Of a stretch of 64,000 nucleotides of DNA, positions 60,136 through 64,000 are shown one piece after another. Under the pieces are notes generated by a model, which did no database searches, was not told the DNA's origin, and saw only the letters and a list, made by a program, of their open reading frames with translations. Made by a program: the position numbers and the translations under genes. Every line of letters begins with the position of its first letter. Position 1 is the first letter of the stretch. Origin of the DNA: Rostrohypoxylon terebratum (taxonomy: Eukaryota > Ascomycota > Sordariomycetes > Xylariales > Hypoxylaceae); assembly GCA_022497145.1 (NCBI GenBank), contig MU385903.1, positions 176,691 through 240,690 of the forward strand, read 5' to 3'.

Positions 60136-61883
60136 TCAGTCAGAATGATCGTTGCCCTCCAAATTTGACTGCACCATTTGAGAGAGAAATGCCAACGGCT
60201 TTTGCGAATTCAGAAGATCGAGAAACGGAACGCTGACCTTGAACGTAGCCCATAGCCACGATCGGAATTCGGCTGCAAGCATACTACCTAGTATCCAGAC
60301 CAAAAGTTGCCAGCGGCTTGCCGATATCGATCTGCTCTGGAAGGATCAAAATCAGGTCCGAGAATTGCTTCCGCAAGAGTCTCAAAACCGCCTCCCCGAT
60401 CGAGACGTCGCACTCCGAAATCAGTGCTTGGAGGGATATGCTCAAGTTAGCCTTATCTGCCAGTGTCACAAACTGGCCCTGTGCTTTTGCTGCTCCTTGT
60501 CTTGCTGCCACGGCCTTTTGTTCTGCCGCGAGCGACTCGGCCAGTACACTCGAGCGCAAGTCTTGCATTGGTAGATTATTGACATCGTAACCTTGCTCTA
60601 GCAAGTGGCGGAAACCGATTGTCTCTAACCCTGTGAGGATGTGAGCCGCCGCAAAGTCACCAGTCGTCAGTGTCTGAAGATGGTTGCCATCTGTCGAAAG
60701 GGCAAGGTCAATGAGCTGGAGGAACTCATCTTCGGGGATGGGTTGAAATCCTCTACGCATGAGGATAGCTTCGATGTCAGGGTTCTCGTGCAAGTAGCCC
60801 CTGCGAGCACATCGGAAGCGTTGGCCACGTCTCCCTTGATGACAGAAACATTGGCACCCCGGATCTCAAGCTCAATACAAGATCTGCTGCGTCGGGCTTA
60901 TCGCAGCCTGATCTACTCAAAAACACGAAGTTACGAGCGCCTCGTGTGGCCATCCAACGGCTCAGACTGCGCCCTAAACCGCCGAAACATCCTACCAGGA
61001 GACATACTTTCTCGGAGTCGAAGAGCGTCAAGTACTTTGATTCGGATACTAGAATATGACTTTTAGGATCCTTGAGGGAGACCACAACTTTACCTACCCG
61101 ATCCCTACTAGAAGAGTTATGGTAGACCTCGCTCATTGCGGAAACGTCAAATAGGTCGATGGGCGGCAACTGAACATCACGCGAACGATATCGCACCAAT
61201 GCTTCCTTAACCTTACTATGTGCGTCATATTTGTTAGGACAAGTCTGCTAAACGACATTGATGTTTAACGAACCTGCAAAGTAGATCCCAGTGAGAGCGA
61301 TCTTCTGAATAAAGCAATTCTTCTAGGTTGAAAGCCGTAAATGTTGCGTTACGCAAGAAAACACGCATGTCTAATCTACCGGCGTCAATGAGCTCGCGTC
61401 TGCCAAAATTGGCTAAACAACTCCAGCTAGTATGTAGAAGGTCCCCAATGAGCGAATTTATGACAACATCGACGCCTCGGCCGCCGGTCATTGTAATTAT
61501 TCTGTCCACGAAGGATAGGTCCTGAGAAGAGAAGATATGAGAAGCCGGGATGTTGCAATTGGCTTCGAAAAAGGCCTTCTCGGCCAGAGAGCTGACGGTG
61601 GCGAACACGATCGCGCCGAAGCCTTGTGCGATACCGACGGCGGCGACCCTAAGATCGCTTGAATCAACCTGAATAAGCACCGATTCACGTTTGCGTAATT
61701 TCGCCTGGTCGTGAAGGGCATAGAGCGCAGTACTATATACCATGGGAATGGCTGCCATTTCGCAATATGGTTCCTATTTGGCCTGTTGTCGAAGTTTGGG
61801 GTTACTCCGCTAGGGGGCTCTAGAGCTGGGGACCCAAGATAGTCTTGGAAGTCCTGTCCAGCGTCTTGATTCAAGGGCGCCAT
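60136..61883 (-). pseudogene. Highly reducing PKS fossil: enoylreductase, ketoreductase and ACP remnants
   Basis: Minus-strand fragments of the 3' third of an HR-PKS. The enoylreductase part (61758-61234) has MAAIPMVYSTALYALHDQAK and TGGRGVDVVINSL, but its glycine-rich cofactor loop is degraded. The ketoreductase N-terminus (61199-60860) has GCFGGLGRSLSRWMATRGAR, a frameshift in about LRSGVP, then VSVIKGDVANASDV. A deletion removes the catalytic middle of the KR and joins it to the C-terminal part (MHENPDIEAILMRRGFQPI). The carrier domain (LLRKQFSDLILILPEQIDI) reaches GLD, where seven extra bases (60286-60292) interrupt the DSM phosphopantetheine motif, and then continues in another frame to a stop at 60136-60138. 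At least four independent lesions make this a pseudogene. Confidence 0.88.
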
Positions 61884-62209
61884 TGTATATGGAGGAAAGT
61901 GCGTCGAGCAGTTGACCTAGAGCCTGGATGGTCACTGAGTTTGATGGTTGACTTTGAGATCTATGTTGAAGTTTGGAAATAAAAATCTACCTCGGTAACT
62001 TTATGAAGTTCGCAAATCGGATTTACTTGAGGTCAAATGTGAAAGGTCGGATCGAGGTTCGTAAAGTCATTTCTTTCCACCCTGTATCCGTACAAACTCG
62101 ATCAGGTATTAATGCCGTGGGCTCACCTGCGGGATTATGTTCCAATAATGAAACGCGACGCCTTGCAATGGTGTGGTAATATCGTAGCCTGCTTCGAAGG
62201 GGATGCGAT

Positions 62210-62725
62210 ATGTATACTTTGAAGATTTCTACTCGGTGCACCTGTTTACGCAAGGGCAATAGTGCATATAAGGTAAGATCCCAACAGCATAATTCCAACA
62301 TCCTTAATACCCTGGTGCCTCTACACAACCAGGACGACAAGGAGTTTGTTTATTCTGCTGGGCTAATTCACATCAGTCAATTCGGTCCCGATCCAGTTCT
62401 CAATGATCTCTTTCGGGGGCGTTTAGGTACGGGAAAGCAGTTGAAGCAGACCAAACTCGCCGATGCGGGTATAGCATAGTGGTCAATTAACAGAATCAGG
62501 CTGGCTGATTCAATTTACTTCTAGAAGTTGCGTGAGCTTAGGACTGAGCTGCTAGCTGGCTGGATCGACGTCATTGTCAAAGCTATAAGCCTGAACGCCA
62601 AGGACATCCGTCCCATAGGTGGGCACATAGAGACGCGAAAAGGCGCCTTGTCGAGCGAGTTGAGCGTGTCCCTACTTGGGCAGCCCATAAACTATTGCCC
62701 GGTGAAGAATATTGCATATAAATGA
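62210..62725 (+). pseudogene. Inverted HR-PKS segment (pre-ER linker and ER N-terminus)
   Basis: Plus-strand frame with HR-PKS sequence that should precede the enoylreductase of the neighbouring minus-strand fossil: EFVYSAGLIHISQFGPDPVL, FRGRLGTGKQLKQTKLAD, then IDVIVKAISLNAKDI and IGGHIETRKGALSSEL (ER N-terminus). Two in-frame TAG codons (62477-62479 and 62522-62524) interrupt an otherwise continuous frame; the second could be a CAG-to-TAG transition. Similarity ends near 62660. The orientation is opposite to the rest of the PKS, so this piece has been inverted or moved. The span 61884-62209 between the two parts is not assigned; a minus-strand frame there reads YRIPFEAGYDITTPLQGVAF and was not recognised. 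Confidence 0.82.
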
Positions 62726-63492
62726 TGCCTACATGGCATAGACACTTCTAAGACTGGATGTTTTAAGATTTGAAAATGGCATCCTTTATGCCACATACGA
62801 CCCATAAAAGCAGGCGTAGGCTATCACACGTGACTTTTAACTTAATTAAAAATAAAAAATAAAAATTATAACGTTATTATAACGTTAAACTCAATTAAAA
62901 AAACTGTTACGAACCCGTCTACTACTTCTGTCTAACTGACTTCGTAGAGCGGATACGTACCCTGGGGTACTTGGTTTTAAGGTAACAATACTGTAGGGTT
63001 GACGATTCTGTTCGTAAAAGAGATTTCATGGGACTCTATATTCAAGTGCAGTCTGAATACTTAGATTGAAAGCTAAGGAACTGAAGCTAAATACAGTAGG
63101 AAATTCCGTCCTTCTTATACTATTCCTCTACGCTATTCTTGTGAGAAAATATGTCATCAGGGGTGGGTTTCTTTTACAACTCGAACGACTCGCACTCTTT
63201 TCTTATGATCGATGCGAGTCAATTGAATAGACTGAGTCGCAGGAATTATTCCCGATTCTTGCGATTTAGTCACGTGATTGAGACCTCGTGGTCTTTGGCC
63301 CACATATTTCCCTGGTCGCGACCCTGGGTCGTAACATTAATAGATATTAATTAGGTAATTGATTGTATTATAGCACAAGTTAATATATGAATAAGTGATT
63401 TAAAGTCTTCCCGGATTCTTTTGAATATTGCGGAACCGTTGCTTCTTATGCATTACCGTTACCACCAAATTATATACAAAGATGGAACAAAA
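62726..63492. other. AT-rich spacer
   Basis: Very AT-rich at 62840-62905, including TATAACGTTATTATAACGTT (62867-62886), a tandem/palindromic element. The ORF 63151-63354 has no family signal. It is the 3' flank of the DUF6601-like gene. Confidence 0.6.
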
Positions 63493-64000
63493 CTAGAGGA
63501 CGATCAGACCGGTCGCGGCGAGAGGACCTACGATGGAGAAGATGGTAAACCCGTACGACGCCGACTGGAAGGATTGGTCGTTGGCGAGAACATCAGTTGC
63601 CAGCCCCACCTGCATGGCCGTCAAGACGATAGCGATGTAAAGGGTTGTCGAGGCTAGCCACCCAAAGTTGTCGTGGAAGAAGTTTCTGTATTGCTGCCAG
63701 TGCAACAGGTGTTGGGTGGCCCCACGCTCAGCTCTTTCTCGAGATAGGTAAGATCGTTGAGTTTCGGCCGGACGAGATGATCTGCTGTGCGGTATGATGG
63801 TATGATGCAGGCAGGAGCGATCGGAGCTGTGTATCGGTATGTCGACTTAGTTCCATTAGTTCCATGTATGAAAGCCAGGTGGACGGAAAGACGTACCTGC
63901 ATGCTTGGACCAATAGTAAAGAATCGATAAAGACCTGCAGGAACGCCGAAATGATCAATAGCACCCGCTGGTCTTTCGCCAACCTTCTAACCGCCCAGCC
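63493..64000 (-). CDS. DUF6601-like multi-pass membrane protein, 3' part
   Basis: The gene starts beyond the right edge. The exon from the edge to 63897 reads RRLAKDQRVLLIISAFLQVF and ends LLLVQACR at a GTACGT donor. The next exon starts at 63784 or 63781 (both CAG acceptors fit the phase) and runs to the stop at 63493. It contains SRERAERGATQHLLHW, YRNFFHDNFGWLASTTLYI, a hydrophobic IVLTAMQVGLAT, FQSASYGFTIFSIVGPLAAT and a short tail. Membrane segments alternate with a basic cytosolic loop, the layout of the fungal DUF6601 family. Function unknown; family naming is from remembered pattern, with moderate certainty. Confidence 0.65.

Overview
The window is nuclear DNA of a filamentous ascomycete (Pezizomycotina, most likely a sordariomycete). 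The evidence is the gene set, intron style and spacing: short GT-AG introns (about 48-240 nt), a SWIRM/amine-oxidase/HMG-box LSD1, a Crh-type GPI cell-wall transglycosylase, a fungal DUF7053-type protein, and remnants of a highly reducing polyketide synthase (HR-PKS). Species and chromosome cannot be told from the sequence. There is no sign of a prokaryotic or organellar replicon, CRISPR array, rRNA or tRNA gene.

Layout, left to right: 3' end of a CYP52-like P450 (1-514, +); a newly modelled three-exon membrane protein (3224-4056, +); Crh/GH16 cell-wall enzyme (5901-7121, +); Aro8-type aminotransferase (8418-10458, +); DNA topoisomerase I (11280-14359, -), divergent from ATP synthase gamma (15686-16805, +); a decayed gene of unknown function (17584-18540, -); LSD1-type histone demethylase (19478-22889, -); VPS33 (24214-26595, -); a UBE2W-like E2 (27531-28147, -); a 2.8 kb spacer holding a Tc1/mariner-type MITE (29149-29309); a CaM-kinase-like Ser/Thr kinase (30960-32566, +); an uncharacterised Ser-rich protein (33860-35389, -); an 8 kb stretch without recognisable genes (35390-43415); a trypsin-like protease gene with repeated EG-x-x-DD motifs and two reading-frame problems (43416-45809, +); a decayed ORF group (46083-46742, -); a DUF7053-type gene (46939-47787, -); Mediator subunit MED14 (48715-52090, -); a 3.4 kb spacer; a doubtful small ORF (55473-55781, +); the Golgi Ca2+/Mn2+ ATPase PMR1 (56001-59374, -); a broken, internally inverted HR-PKS remnant (60136-62725); and the 3' end of a DUF6601-like membrane protein running off the right edge (63493-64000, -).

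The genes are mostly unrelated housekeeping functions (transcription, chromatin, topology, vesicle fusion, ATP synthesis, ion transport, wall building) and do not form a metabolic cluster. The accessory material lies in the spacers: a MITE, minisatellites, a very frequent short palindromic motif (ACCTAGGT and variants), decayed genes and the PKS fossil. The most unusual items are the inverted PKS fossil, whose acyl-carrier motif is split by seven bases resembling the dispersed ACCTAGGT motif, and the repeat-bearing protease gene. Exon coordinates were derived by hand from splice consensus, phase and family knowledge, without transcript data.
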